A stretch of 64,000 nt of DNA from Symbiodinium natans (GCA_905221605.1 CAJNDS010002366.1:62001-126000); one strand, 5' to 3'; positions 20,790 to 32,347 are shown, numbered from the stretch's first letter. Translations and numbers: made by a program. Notes: generated by a model from the sequence alone, not told the origin.

Positions 20790-22270
20790 CTTGCCGGCTT
20801 GGTGCGTCGGACTTCGGGTTCGGGCTTCTTCGTTTGCGTCTCCGTTTTGTCGTTCCAATTTTGGCTGAAAAGTGCAGTTCCACCCAAATCCCCTTAAACT
20901 TTGCAGCCCTGGATCATGAAGCCTGCTTCTGAGTGCGTTTCAGTACTACTCTCTACCTGGACCGTTTTCCTGACCGCCTGGACCAGCCAGTTGTTGATAA
21001 GTGGAAAGGGTTGTCATTTAAGAACTGAACTATTTCTCCAAGTCGAGAGCGGCCCCGACGGCTTCCGTTAAACATTTCCGTCCTGATACATGATCCCGGT
21101 TCTGGGTTCGCCGGCCCCTCCGCCCCCCATCGTTCCCTCCCCTAAACCTGGAACCCAGTCCTAAACCCTCAACCCCACCCCCCCCCCGTCCGTCCCCGAA
21201 ACCGAAAACCGCTCTCCCCAAACCCCAAACACTCAAACCTTAAACCCAAAAACTTAGATAATGAACCCTAACCCCAACCCCCCAATCACACCCGGGCAGG
21301 AGGAGAACCCTAAACCCGAACCGCATCACGGCGGAGGGGTGGGGGCGGGGCAGGGGGGGGGGGCCGCCCCCGCCGGGGGGGGCGGGGAGGCGCAAAGCCT
21401 TGGGAGTCTAAGCCCACGTGCTATGTGAAAGGGGGTTTAGTGGCCCAAGCGTGTATGGTCGTTTTACGCTCTGAGTGTCGATTCTACCGGGTAGAGTTTA
21501 CCCATACTTAGGCCCCCCGCCACGTTCATGCCTTCTGGTGAGGTCAGCGCGGTTCGCACGCTGACCCACACGCGCACAGCCACACACTCGCGGACAGAAG
21601 AGGTGCCAGCTTTCACAGATCCTGTGTTTCAGCGTGTCATCTGTTCTTCGTCTTTGGCTATTCTGGCTACCATCGGTTTTAAGTTAAGTTTGAGCCTTGG
21701 GAATGGTTTCGTGGCAAGACTACGCCTTTAGGGACCAAGGCATTTTCCCCCCTGAACTCACGTCCGGGCCTTGCAGCCGGCAGCTTCAAGAGTTCTGTTA
21801 GTTTCAGGGCTTCTAGCCCGAAAATCTTTAAGCCCTCGCGCGTCGCGCACCTGAGTTTGCGAAATCATCTTGGTCCCTCCGGAGGCCAAGAGCAAATATC
21901 GCTCAAAGCCCTACAGTCACCTCCTGAACCCCCAACCTTGACACACCACATTCTCTTCCGCAGATGCTTCACGCCATTTTAACTTGAGGGTAGGAATTAC
22001 CTGCCACAGGCGCCTACAAGAGAAAGCAGAATGAGCGCCAGATATCCTGCACGGCACTAAGTTGACCTTCAGAGTTTTTGGACTCCAGCACTCGGCTTCG
22101 GCTGTGTTCGGGCGGAAGATAAGTATGTATTCTGTGTTCTTATTGTTTTGCAATTCCTGTGCCCTGCAACTGAAGCACTGGGACCCTGAAGCGCTCCGGC
22201 CTGCTCAAGCTCAAATCTCTCAGGCATTCCTTTGGACATGGGCCTGCCAAGGAATTCATGGATTGAACGA
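20790..22270. other. No recognisable gene
   Basis: Contains a GC/C-rich low-complexity zone near 21120-21390 with poly-C and poly-G runs and weak CCCTAAA-like words. No exon module or hairpin family seen. Confidence 0.4.
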
Positions 22271-22274
22271 GCCT

Positions 22275-22331
22275 AAACCCTGAACCACAACACCCTAAAC
22301 CCTAAAGCCTAAGCCTTAAACCCTAAACCCA
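22275..22331 (-). repeat. Degenerate CCCTAAA-like tract
   Basis: About six decayed units. Confidence 0.7.
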
Positions 22332-23108
22332 GCCCATGTCCAGTCGTTTGCGACTGTAGCGGCTTAGCTCCCATGTGCAATCAGGGGTACATTTTGTACG
22401 CAAGCCTGCTTGAATTTGTTTGTTCTTGTTGTGAATGTTGTTATCATTATGAGTATGCTTAGTTTAGCGATTAGGATGATGGTCATTTTGTTGATTCGTA
22501 TGATTGTGATATAGTACGATTGTGTTTGTTGTCGTCATTCTGTCTTTTTGCACGCTTATCATCATGATTGCTCTGACGATTTTCACTGTATAGACCGCAG
22601 TGAAATGTTCCGCTGTCATTGCTGTTGTAAGCAAGGATTTCTTCAAAAGACGCCACTTGGGGTTAGGTTATTCGAATCTAAGGTCAACGGCATGTGACAT
22701 GTGTGTGAGCAAAATCTTAAGATCAGGTAAAGCAGCATCAGTGCAGGAACGTTGACTAACGTCAGTCGATCTAGATTGCCTTAACTCATCTCATTCACCT
22801 TTGAAACATCAACTCCAGTCTTGGGCGCCCAAGGCTGAAACCTGCACTCCCAGGCCCTAGGGCAGCTTCAACGCCTTCCTGGACAAACCCATACCTGCAA
22901 CCTCCAAATCCCTCAACATCCCTCAGATTCTGGAGGCCCCAGAAGGCTTCAAGAGGGGGCTGGGATGCCCACCCTCGAAAACCCGTAGAAACCTGCTTCT
23001 TCTGCGGCACATCCTTGCATGGGGACCAAGCTGATGCCACACGTTGAAAGGGCACTTCTTACGACCTGAAAGCCCGTCGCCCATCCGAGACCCTGTTGCT
23101 GTCCTTTT

Positions 23109-23219
23109 CCCAAAGAGCCCAATACCCCTTAATTAAGGAATATTCCTTAAATCATAATAAGGATCCCTTTAGAATTTAAGGCCATATTTCCTTAATTAAG
23201 GGGTATTGGGCTCTCTGGG
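23109..23219 (+). mobile_element. Family D hairpin element
   Basis: Inverted ends CCCAAAGAGCCCAATACCCC and GGGGTATTGGGCTCTCTGGG enclose an AT-rich centre with TTAATTAAGG arms. A near-perfect copy. No clear target duplication. Confidence 0.85.
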
Positions 23220-23312
23220 TCTGTTGAGGCTTCAGCGGCTCTTTCATCGCAGCAGCGGGCTCAGACCATCGGACGGTTTTGGGGTTCAGGATATTGGTAG
23301 CCATGTGCCACC

Positions 23313-23358
23313 GGGTTTAGGGTTTAGGGTTTAGGGTTTAGGGTTTAGGGTTTAGGAA
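23313..23358 (+). repeat. Interstitial TTTAGGG tract
   Basis: Six to seven clean units. Confidence 0.95.
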
Positions 23359-24005
23359 CCTTATGGCGTGGGGCTTTGGGCGTATTCGGAACGTGTTAAG
23401 TTTCTTCGGGGCTCGGGGTTGCGGCAGGACGTGAGATTCCCTGCGCCTCAGGGACCACCCTCGATGCTGGACGCGCAGCCACCTTTCCTCTCTGTTCACT
23501 CTTTCATGCGCATCTGTTTTATCATTCACGCTCCACTCCTTTTGCTCAATAACTGGCCGGGTCTCACACTCACGCACCTGGGCACGTTCTTTCTCGCTCA
23601 GGCACTCATGCTCTCAACCATGCACTTGCTCACCCACCTGTGTCATGGCGCATCAAGGGCTCGCTCCTCTCCCCACCCATTCTCCAGCTTCACGCATAAA
23701 GTTGGAGTCCGATCGCAACAAATTTGCTTCAAAGTCCTGAGCCCCCTTAGCCCGTCTACAGGGGTTGCGATGTTTCTAGGCTCCCCTTTATGTTTCGTCT
23801 TTTGCAGGGAAAATATACCCTCAATAAGTTCTTCTACCTTTGAAAGCCAACCCCCCAAGCTTCCCCCTCTAAACTGATAAAGCCGGCCTGGTAGAGCTTC
23901 AAGGCCCTAAACACCGTCAAGCCTCAGCCTGGGCTGGAGATTGGGATTCAAACCCTCAACCTAAACCTAAACCCTAAACCCTTAAGCCGCAATCCTGAAA
24001 CTTAG

Positions 24006-24042
24006 GATGATGAGCAGCAGCGCAATCACCGGGTCGCCTACG
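24006..24042 (+). CDS. Putative 37-nt micro-exon, MMSSSAITGSPT
   Basis: It starts after TTAG|G in phase 2 and ends ACG|GAGCGG, a GA donor. The class has four members of exactly 37 nt (24006, 25663, 29720, 61801), each ending SPT at ACG|G. The Ser and Pro codons vary synonymously between copies. The phase 0 end fits the exon at 24413. Its second-copy partner is probably 61801 (offset 37.8 kb). Confidence 0.7.
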
Positions 24043-24412
24043 GAGCGGTGCTTCTTGCTCTTCTGAGTTGCGCGGAAGGGAAGGTTGCTTCGTGGTGTGC
24101 GCTGCTGCTGGAGAACCGACATGGCTTAAGCTCTTCGGCAAGTAGATGCAAGTAGTCTTCAGGCCTTCGGGCTTGAAGTTGGAGTCCACTTGCTCAAGGT
24201 TCTGTGTTGGTCGCAATCCGTCATCACAGAGGGTCATCCCACAGCCAGGGATTGAATCTTGCCTTGAATCTTGGCTTTGGGATATGGACAGGGATGGTTT
24301 GAGTCTCGCTTTGAAACTTGAAGCTCGATTGGGTTCGCGGGGTGGTTGATGGTTGCAACGCACAAAGCACTTCCGCAAAGGGCCCTTCAGTACAGTTCCT
24401 CGTCGATTGCAG

Positions 24413-24469
24413 GATATGCCAGTGCCAACAGAGATGCCCTCACCAGCGCGGCCCAGTGAGGACCTCGAG
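24413..24469 (+). CDS. Putative 57-nt micro-exon, DMPVPTEMPSPARPSEDLE
   Basis: It starts after TTGCAG|G in phase 0 and ends GAG|GCGCGC. Length and phase equal those of the exon at 25906. Here SPT of the module is SPA. It follows an SSSA exon by 370 bp, as the exons at 25906 and 30869 also follow one. Confidence 0.7.
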
Positions 24470-25662
24470 GCGCGCTTCGGTTTAGGCTGGGTCGAACTGA
24501 AGAGGTGGGTTGTGCGGCACTTCTTGGTGACGAGGTCTGCCGTTTCGTGGGCCGAAACCCAAGACCCCAAGCCCGCGTTACTGAGACCCTCAACCGGAAG
24601 ACCACTGCACGACCCTCAGCCCTCTACGATCCCTCCATGCCTTGCACCTGACAAGGCCACGATCACGTTGTCCGAAACTATTCTGCCCGGGTGCTCAGGG
24701 CGTTGTCAGCAAGGGCTGCGTTGCGCCTAGCGTCTCGACAAACCTGCGCCAAACCCCCGCCTAGAAACCTTGAGAGGCCCCCGGGCATCGTCTTTACACT
24801 ATAAAGTTTATAGTTCTCCACTTTTCGTTGAGATGTTCGGGACGTCCGGTGCTTCGGGCTTAGGATATCGGGCCCCTGTGCAAGCCAAGTGCTCCAGTTA
24901 GGCAAACCCAAGGTCGGTAGAATGAGTGCAGTCTATTGCAGTGATTGCAGCGATGGCACTCAAAGCGTAGACCACACCACCCGTCTCACACCCCACCAGG
25001 CCAACACAGACAGCACTCGCACCACAGTTCCAGGCCGAAGCTGGGAGGTTCTTGGTTTCTCTACAGCGGTTTGCTATAGGGCCGTCCAGGATTTGCTCGC
25101 TTTTTGTCTTGCTGCTGTGCAGGTGTTGCTGCTGTGCAGGTGTGCGCACTGCAGGATTTGTGGGTGGTGCATGGGGCAGCTGTAGAGGGTCGAAGCGGTA
25201 GCGCAGCAGGTTCAGGAGGCTCTGGTTGTCCAGAGGCGTAACAGCCCTTTGGCTGTCATTCCGGACCACTAGGGTTTGCGTGTGTCATTCGTATGGGACA
25301 TGTGTAGTGGGTATTTGTGGGGCGCATGATATGGTGCATTCCTACTCTCCCAAAGCCCAATGAAGGCCCTAATTTGACGCCGCTCTGTCTGAAGTCATAA
25401 CAGAATGCTAAGCCTTGCTGTATGCTGTGTAGGGTTTAGTATGTTTGTTTTGGGGTCTTCTTTCTTCGGTTATGCATCTTCTACTCCTGGAGCTTGCAGC
25501 ACAGGCGCCAGAGTCACAGGTGTCCGCAGCTTAAGGCTTTCGTTTCCACGGTCAGCCTCATAATTTCCTTCGCTCCAAAAATTTGGCATGACGGCCGATA
25601 GGGCAGGCACACAATAGACTGCAAAGCCATGACACAACGCCTTCCTCCGATGCTCGACTCAG

Positions 25663-25699
25663 GATGATGAGCAGCAGCGCGCCGCCGGATTCACCAACG
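25663..25699 (+). CDS. Putative 37-nt micro-exon, MMSSSAPPDSPT
   Basis: Same class as 24006; starts after CTCAG|G and ends ACG|GTGCGC with a GT donor. The first seven residues are identical to 24006. Confidence 0.7.
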
Positions 25700-25814
25700 G
25701 TGCGCACAGAGAGTCGGTTTGTTGGCGAGTTTCCGCATCGGGGAGTTGAAGCCACTTTTGAGAGCACGTGTTCTGCTCTGACACCTCCAAAACCCTGATG
25801 AAGGAGGAGATCCC

Positions 25815-25890
25815 CCTAAACCCTAAACCCTAAACCCTAAACCCTAAACCCTAAACCCTAAACCCTAAACCCTAAACCCTAAACCCTAAA
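25815..25890 (-). repeat. Interstitial CCCTAAA tract
   Basis: About 11 perfect units ending 15 bp before the exon at 25906. Confidence 0.95.
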
Positions 25891-25905
25891 TCGCCCTGCA
25901 ACCAG

Positions 25906-25962
25906 GAGATGCCGGTCCCCACAGAAATGCCATCGCCGACGTCCCCCGGCGGTGACGACGAG
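25906..25962 (+). CDS. Putative 57-nt micro-exon, EMPVPTEMPSPTSPGGDDE
   Basis: It starts after ACCAG|G in phase 0 and ends GAG|GACTGC, a GA donor. It is a full module with acidic end. Core codons differ from the 24413, 30869 and 63228 copies mainly at third positions. Telomere tracts lie within 20 bp on both sides, so the exon sits between oppositely oriented arrays. Confidence 0.75.
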
Positions 25963-25977
25963 GACTGCAGAGGGGTG

Positions 25978-26145
25978 CTAGGGTTTAGGGGTTTAGGGGT
26001 TTAGGGTTTAGGGGTTTAGGGTTTAGGGTTTAGGGGTTTAGGGGTTTAGGGGTTTAGGGGTTTAGGGGTTTAGGGGTTTAGGGGTTTAGGGGTTTAGGGG
26101 TTTAGGGTTTAGGGGTTTAGGGGGGGTTTAGGAGGTTAGGGGTTT
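25978..26145 (+). repeat. TTTAGGGG-type variant array
   Basis: Mixed 7-mer TTTAGGG and 8-mer TTTAGGGG units, the 8-mer dominating from about 26030. Confidence 0.95.
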
Positions 26146-26296
26146 AGGGTGAAGGGACAAAAAACTGCACAACATACCAGGAGAGCCTTTCAGGGGTTGC
26201 TTGTGGAGAGCTGGGTGGTCTAGGATTTGAGGGATAGGTGCTCAGGTGTCTCAGGGGCAGTACTGCTGCGATACATTCCAGGTTATGCCATCGGGT

Positions 26297-26362
26297 TCAG
26301 GGTTTAGGGTTTAGGGTTTAGGGGTTCAGGGTCTAGGGTTTCGGGTTTCGGGTTTTGGAGAG
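26297..26362 (+). repeat. Interstitial TTTAGGG tract (degenerate)
   Basis: Three clean units and several TTTCGGG/TCTAGGG variants. Confidence 0.85.
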
Positions 26363-26615
26363 CTATGCATCGCTTCTGCACACGTATGCTGGAACTGGAG
26401 CTGCAAGAAAGCCCTCAAAGCTCCGGCAAAGTCTTAAAAAAGATGAAGCTCCGCATGAACATACCTATCTTAGCAGGACACCCTGTTGACTGAGACAGCC
26501 CTTCCGTCCAAGCCCTGGTGGGTTGCGCATGGCCAGCGCATAGTCATCCCAGCTAGCTCCTGGCTTCCTTGGCTGCCACGTCAATGTGGAGGGTTTACAG
26601 GATGAACGCTTTCAA

Positions 26616-26722
26616 GGGTGTGGGTGTGGGTGTGGGTGTGGGTGTGTGTGTGTGTGTGTGTGTGTGTGAGTGTGAGTGTGAGTGTGAGTGTGAGTGTGAG
26701 TGTGAGTGTGAGTGTGAGTGTG
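26616..26722. repeat. GGGTGT / GT / GTGTGA compound microsatellite
   Basis: Three adjacent phases: GGGTGT repeats, GT repeats, then GTGTGA repeats. It creates spurious Val-Cys-Glu and Thr-His ORFs. Confidence 0.95.
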
Positions 26723-27434
26723 TCTTTTGTAGAGCTGTATGGTTCGTGGCGTTGAGCCAGACCTAGGTCTCAGTGAATCGCAAGTGCTTGAAAAGCGAAC
26801 TTTTACGAAGCCAGCATGGCTCTGGTGTCGGACGTGGCTCGTGTTTTGCATGGAGTGACGACAGCCCCGAGGAGGGCGACAGCCACGAGGATGGCAACAT
26901 CCACTCAGAAGGGCCTTACAGCTCTGAGAAGTTCATCTCATCAAAACCGCGGCGCGCCCTTCGCGGATACAACGGCGCCGCAACTACGCTGCTGCAACCT
27001 GTGACCCACGCCCGGCCACGAAAACTGCGCAAATCCGTGCAGCTGCTGCTCATCTCGGCATGTCAAGGTATGTCAAGGTCACAGATGCTAGCAGCACATG
27101 TCAAGGACGAACAAGATGTCAACCCTCCTGATGTAACCTAAGCACCGGCATGACTTCTCTCGCACGACCATATGCACTTCAAGACACCAACAACCCCAAT
27201 AGCCATGAACGGTCAAGCCCTCAACCCTAGACCGCTGCATTCCCTGAAAAACCAGGAGCCCAAGCTGAAGTTCGCAATGTTTTTAAACGTTTTGATTTTC
27301 TTTGGAGTGGTTCTTGAAGCGAAAGGCCCAGGACACCGTGAAACGACCCAGTCACGAACAAAAGCAAGCCGTCATCTGCAAGTCTAGTCCCAAGAATTGC
27401 TTCAACACCCGTGGGCCTATAGGCCCTATGTACC

Positions 27435-27514
27435 CCTAAACCCTAAAATAAACCCCAAATCCTAAATCCTAAACCCTAAACCCTATATACCCCAAACCCT
27501 GAACCCTAAACCCT
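27435..27514 (-). repeat. Interstitial CCCTAAA tract (degenerate)
   Basis: About ten units with AAATCCT and CTATATACC variants. Confidence 0.85.
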
Positions 27515-27548
27515 CGAGGCCCTTGGAAGCACCGTGTTTTCAGCAGAG

Positions 27549-27582
27549 GCCTACGAGCACTTTGGGCGCCCCCACCCTGGAG
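27549..27582 (+). CDS. Putative 34-nt micro-exon, PTSTLGAPTLE
   Basis: It starts after GCAGAG|G in phase 2 and ends GAG|GCGACT. A second copy at 32577 has the same length and reads PTKTLVAPAFE with GAG|GC. Seven of 11 residues agree. It lies between the PVPT exon at 25906 and the next SSSA exon at 29720, as 32577 follows 30869. Confidence 0.55.
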
Positions 27583-27624
27583 GCGACTCTGGAGGCCTCC
27601 CTGCAAACCCCTTTTTCGGGGTCT

Positions 27625-27740
27625 AGGATTTAGGGTTTAGGGTTTAGGGTTCAGGAGGTTAGGGTTCAGGAGGTTAGGGTTCAGGAGGTTAGGATTCGGG
27701 TGGTTGGGTTTGGGGTTTAGGGTTTAGTGTTAGGGTTTCG
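27625..27740 (+). repeat. TTTAGGG tract grading into a 15-bp minisatellite
   Basis: Four TTTAGGG units, then three perfect AGGGTTCAGGAGGTT units (27646-27690), one decayed unit, and further telomere-like words. Confidence 0.9.
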
Positions 27741-27902
27741 GGTGTCGGGTAACCGGGTACGAGTGCGTCTCAGATCGAAGTTATGAGCTGAGCTCCTGTC
27801 CCCGCCACGACAGCCAACAAAAACGCGCCCCCGCCACGACAGCATAAACAAAATGCGCCCCCCAGCGCGAGCGATTTTCCTGCAGGGATTTAATTAGCAA
27901 CC

Positions 27903-27970
27903 TGAACCCTAAACCCTAAACCCTAAACCCTAAACCCTAAACCCTAAACCCTAAACCCTAAACCCTAAAC
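27903..27970 (-). repeat. Interstitial CCCTAAA tract
   Basis: Nine clean units. Confidence 0.95.
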
Positions 27971-28041
27971 GGTATCTACCTTAAACGAAGCTGCAATTCG
28001 AAGCTCTATCAGGCATCCCTGAAGAAAGCTGTAACATATTT

Positions 28042-28139
28042 CCCAAAGAGCCCAATACCCCTTAATGAATCAATCTTCCTTAAATCTAGAATCAGGATCC
28101 CTCTATAAGTTAAGCTCAAGGGGTATTGGGCTCTCTGGG
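28042..28139 (+). mobile_element. Family D hairpin element
   Basis: Ends CCCAAAGAGCCCAATACCCC and GGGGTATTGGGCTCTCTGGG are intact; the interior is more diverged than in the 23109 copy. Confidence 0.8.
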
Positions 28140-28259
28140 TTCTGGGTCCCTAAACCCTAAACCCTAAAACATCTGTCAGTCAAGTTCTGTCAGGTGCCAA
28201 CCATGACGCGAAGGAGCATTCCACACGGCCTTATGGATGTCGGGGTGCCGAGTTTGGGT

Positions 28260-28312
28260 TCAGGGTTTAGGAGTTTAGGGTTTAGGGTTTAGGGTTTAAG
28301 GGTTAGGGGCAA
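28260..28312 (+). repeat. Interstitial TTTAGGG tract
   Basis: Six units with insertions; a short CCCTAAA tract lies at 28148-28170. Confidence 0.85.
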
Positions 28313-28420
28313 ATGGCTCAGGGTATTCTTAGTTCCGCGCTCCGTCACTTGCAGCCATTTGGTTTTGGCAGCTATTCCGTCAGCGCCACCCTCAACCTTT
28401 GTGCAAATAGGGCTCTCAGG

Positions 28421-28480
28421 GCCACATAGGATGGATGTTGGCCACATAGGATGGATGTTGGCCACATAGGATGGATGTTG
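28421..28480 (+). repeat. Three perfect 20-bp tandem units
   Basis: GCCACATAGGATGGATGTTG three times with no mismatch, adding a repeated peptide to overlapping ORFs. Confidence 0.95.
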
Positions 28481-29045
28481 GCGAAGATCCTTGCAGAATC
28501 TTCCTGTGCTCGGCGTCTTAAGCCTGGGCAAGGTTCTGGACCCCGAGCTATCAAGCCTCAAACAGTGCTGTACACCCTTGCCCTCAAACCTCACATTTTG
28601 CTCCTTTTCAGGTGTCAGCTTCTCAACAGTCCAGGGCCCGGAGAGTTCTTTGCGATTTGTACAGGATTGTCAATACCCACAGTCTTTTTTGGTCTCTGTC
28701 TCCTGCGGACTCCGGTCTTCGGACGGAGCTTCAGACTGGGTACGCCGTGCAGTCTTTGGCTACGGTTTGGTGACTTACCCGATATGAGTAGCTCAACGTT
28801 CTCCGGTGCACTCTATCTTAGTAGCTCCATCTCATTCGATGCAAGAACGAAGTGAAACGTATTCTCGGCTTCATCGCTCGACCAAGATGAATCGACGAGC
28901 GCTTACATCATTCCTTGAATGAACGTGAACCCTCACAAAGGATGAACGCACAACACCAAGCTAACGCCATCCGTCATCACACAGGCCCACAGGATTTCAG
29001 ACTTGTGTGGTCTCTTGTGCTGGGAGGCTTGACACAATTGCAGAA

Positions 29046-29161
29046 CCCAAAGAGCCCCAAGAGCCCCTTGATTAGGGAAAAGTTCCTTAAACCATAATAA
29101 GGATCCCTGAACACATTTCATGCCCATATTCCTTAACTAAGGGGTCTTGGGGCTCTCTGGG
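29046..29161 (+). mobile_element. Family D hairpin element
   Basis: Inverted ends CCCAAAGAGCCCCAAGAGCC and GGGGTCTTGGGGCTCTCTGG, interior with ATAATAAGGATCCCT as in other copies. Confidence 0.8.
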
Positions 29162-29577
29162 AATATGACAAAGGGCAGGGCCCGATGGAAGGAAGGTGTG
29201 AGTTCTGCATCCTAAGCTTTCCTGAGCTAGGCCAAGGCAGCACACTCACTCACGGATTTGCACAGCAGCGGCATCTACCTTTGACGAGTGCTGGTATCGT
29301 CCAGCCCGAACTCTAAAGCCCTCACAGATCCCATCCTGAATCCCGAAATAGCCGCTTCAGTTTAACATGTGTTTTAGGGCTAAAGGTTAGGGTGGCAAGC
29401 CCCGAAAAAAGTTGTACTCGTATGCTTTCAAACGGCTGTGAGTCACAAGCCCAGGAGGGCGCGTAACAGGCACAGAGCCTTTCGTTGCGACGTAGGGCTT
29501 GTAAGTCCGCCATGCGTATGAAACAAGGGGGTGCCGCGACATACATGTGTAAAAGAGGCAGGACACCGTAACATATT

Positions 29578-29680
29578 GGGGGTTTATGCATACAAGGGAC
29601 CGAAGTATGGATTCACAAATAGTCGGATCCCCTTATAGCAAGGACCCCCCCAATAAGGCACCCCGAGTTTCGGAAACCCC
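29578..29680 (-). mobile_element. Family B hairpin element
   Basis: On the + strand it runs from GGGGGTTTATGCA to GAGTTTCGGAAACCCC, with GGATCCCCTTATAGCAAGGA inside. Flanks ACATAT(T) and TCATAT suggest a decayed target duplication. Confidence 0.7.
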
Positions 29681-29719
29681 TCATATCAGTCAGGCAGGTT
29701 TTGATTTCGCCTGCTACAG

Positions 29720-29756
29720 GATGGCGAGCAGCAGTGCCATGCAGGGTTCACCCACG
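29720..29756 (+). CDS. Putative 37-nt micro-exon, MASSSAMQGSPT
   Basis: After CTACAG|G; ends ACG|GTCACT with a GT donor. Of the four class members it is closest to 61801 (SSSAM shared). Confidence 0.7.
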
Positions 29757-29859
29757 GTCACTCGGGCCAGCTTCCAACAGCTTGCCGGTCAATGGCTGGT
29801 CTCCGCAGATTTTGCATGCTTTTGTTGGGCTAAGTAGCGTTTTGTGAGTCTTCATGTTA

Positions 29860-29908
29860 AGGGGATCCTACTCTTTGGGGATCCATATTGGCGGATGCCT
29901 TCTTTTGG
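29860..29908 (+). mobile_element. Family B fragment
   Basis: AGGGGATCCTACTCTTTGGGG matches the family B interior; termini are absent. Confidence 0.4.
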
Positions 29909-30283
29909 GCTTCATAGCGACTTTTAGTGTTAGGATGGAGGGTGATTTGGAGCTTGGGTTTGAGCTTGTAGTCGAGGTTGGGCAGTTGGTGCTTCTTTTG
30001 TTCTTTGCAACGAAGCGGCTCACATTCGTCACCACGGTGACCGTTCTTTTGCTGTATGTTCAATGATTGCATGCGCTTGTTAGGTGTGGTTCAGACACGT
30101 TGTCTGAAGCGCAACGCATCGAAACTAAGTGCGCCGGAGCGCTTTTGGCAAAGTTAGGTTCAGTCGAAGTGGAAGCCATGCGAAACGAAGAGTTGCAGAG
30201 CTGCAGAACCTTCACGGTACGGTTTCATGAGCCCACATTGGACACGGGTGACCCCTCATTCAGGTTACACAGATGCCACCACC

Positions 30284-30300
30284 ACGCACCACCACCCACC

Positions 30301-30337
<37 letters not shown>

Positions 30338-30625
30338 ACCTACCCCCCACCTACCCACCCACCACCACCCACCACCACCCGCCTCCCCCACCACCACCCA
30401 CCACCACCACCCACCCACCACCCCCACCACCACCCACCCACACCACCCACCACCACCCACCACACCCCCACCACCACCCCACCACCACCCACCCATCCAC
30501 CACCAACCACCACCACCCACCACCACCCATCCACCACCAACCACCACCACCACCACCCACCGCCACCCACTGCCAGCCACCGCCAGCCACCGCCGCCCAC
30601 CACCACCTACCACTCCCACCCCCGC
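30284..30625. repeat. Poly-C and CCACCACC low-complexity array
   Basis: A long poly-C run followed by irregular CCA/CCACCC units. ORFs of up to 232 codons crossing it are Pro/Thr/His or Gly/Trp low complexity on both strands and are not supported as genes. Confidence 0.9.
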
Positions 30626-30868
30626 CCACCTTTTCTGACAATGCACTCTTTCTTCAACACTGCACAGGGTTGCCAATACCACATGTCGGTGTTTGGGTTG
30701 CATATTCTACGACCTTGCCTATGCATACTGCCTGGGCAATACAATGCCATCCCTTCGGTAAGTAGGTTTGCAGCCCATCTTAAGGTCAGCTAGCTGATCC
30801 TATGCTGCTTAGAAACTCCTAAACCCACAGCAGTGTACAGCAGTGTACAGGGCACCTTCTCATGACAG

Positions 30869-30931
30869 GAAATGCCGGTGCCGACCGAAGTTCCATCGCC
30901 CACCTCGCCGCACGGGCCACAGCAGGAGGAG
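30869..30931 (+). CDS. Putative 63-nt micro-exon, EMPVPTEVPSPTSPHGPQQ
   Basis: It starts after GACAG|G in phase 0 and ends GAGGAG|GCCCGC. The first 14 residues equal those of the exon at 63228 with five synonymous differences. If read through, a stop follows two codons after the proposed donor, so a terminal exon is an alternative. Confidence 0.7.
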
Positions 30932-30999
30932 GCCCGCTAATCGTACAGCAGGCCACATGATTACTGACATCACTACGATGTCCGAGTCCTGACAAAATT

Positions 31000-31550
31000 A
31001 TCATACGAACTACCCAATACACATAATATACGTTTGAATTGAAGGGGTGTGTGTACAGGTGTTTGGCCTGTCCCGTCTAGCTAGCTGTCGACGACACACA
31101 TGCCACGACTGTGACCAAAATGGACGAAAAGCTACAAAGTAGTCGCGACCCAGCACTACACAAATAATTTCTCGCAAGAGTAGTACGGACAGTTCGGTTC
31201 TCGAGTTTATGGTAGTGCTAGCAGCAAGGCCAGAAAAGTTGTGCTCCACGCAGCCTGCACAATTGACCTTCGAACGAGCGTTGATCCATCGTCAGATGGG
31301 AGAGGCTGCGTAATTGCAGTGCGAAACTGCAACGCGCACCAAACTTTCACAGCACACAGAACAAGGTTGTTTGAAGAAGTTGATATGTCTTGCAGTAGCG
31401 ACCACATCAAGTTCTAACCTAACACACAAAGATCAAACAAAAACACACAACACTTTAAGATTGTTGGTTTCCTAAAATCCAAACATAACAGAGCCATTTG
31501 TCGCGGCTGGGGGGGGGGGACGGGGCGGAACCTCCTTCATGCCTCCGGGT
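31000..31550. other. No recognisable gene
   Basis: No telomere tract, hairpin element or exon module seen. A poly-G run at 31510-31518 precedes the next telomere tract. Confidence 0.4.
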
Positions 31551-31557
31551 GGTGGCG

Positions 31558-31622
31558 CTAAACCCCAAACCCTAAACCCTAAACCCTAAACGAAAAAACC
31601 CTAAACCCTAAACCCTAAACCC
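31558..31622 (-). repeat. Interstitial CCCTAAA tract, interrupted
   Basis: Seven to eight units broken by CGAAAAAA. Confidence 0.9.
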
Positions 31623-31707
31623 CCCGTGGCTCCTTGTTGGCTCCCTTAAGGCTCTTTTCATATGGCTTCCTAAAGCTGGCAGCTGGGCTGCTTTAGATGG
31701 ATGGCGC

Positions 31708-31746
31708 TTGGAATGTTCCCCCTTCTACTAACAGAGTTCTCTCAGG
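31708..31746 (+). mobile_element. Family A left-arm fragment
   Basis: TTGGAATGTTCCCCCTTCTA and ACTAACAGAGTTCT match the family A left arm; no right arm follows. Confidence 0.5.
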
Positions 31747-31845
31747 TTCTTTTATCAAGCCTCTGACTCCCCATCGCGCCAACGATCCAACCTGCGATGA
31801 CAGGCGGATACGATCGTTGCGGACACAGCGCCCCCGTGGAGACCC

Positions 31846-31874
31846 CATAGGGTTTAGGGTTAGGGTTTAGGGTA
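31846..31874 (+). repeat. Interstitial TTTAGGG tract, short
   Basis: Three to four units. Confidence 0.8.
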
Positions 31875-32347
31875 TGCCGGGCCAAGTTTAACGAGGTTTG
31901 TGATAGGTTTGTTGGTCGCCTAGTAAGAGATCATGTTTGCAATCTGTTTGTTTCGTATCAGCAGGTGCTGTGCTCTCACAGCATGTTAGGCATGCTTGAA
32001 GAACTGACATGGAGGTGCCCGAGCTTGAATCTCCTCGGCATTGATTCGCATTCGCACTACACACAGCAGTTGAAGACTCCCAATGTTTCGTAAAGCACAA
32101 CTCCGGAACTAATTCCAAGCAGCCTGGCACCCAGTGCCTGCGCGCTAAGTACACAGCTCGATCACCCAAACTTCAAACCACGAAGCCCCCAATCCCTAGA
32201 AGCTCTAACCTGAAGCCCCAACCCCCCTAGAATCCCACAGATCAGCCACCAACTCTTGAAGTACAAGCTGCTGTAGGCCCTGAAATCCCCAGCGCTGAGC
32301 CGTGACGCCTCAAGTGTCAGAACCCCAAAGAACCGAAACACTCAAGT

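Noticed and set aside
23974-24570. 198-codon - strand ORF
   Set aside because: It runs antisense to two well-supported + strand micro-exons (24006 and 24413) and has no recognisable motif.
26569-26851. ORFs with Glu-Cys and Thr-His repeats
   Set aside because: Products of the GT/GTGTGA microsatellite.
30067-30793. ORFs of up to 232 codons on both strands
   Set aside because: They are read-through of a poly-C/CCACC array; Pro/Thr/His or Gly/Trp low complexity in every frame.
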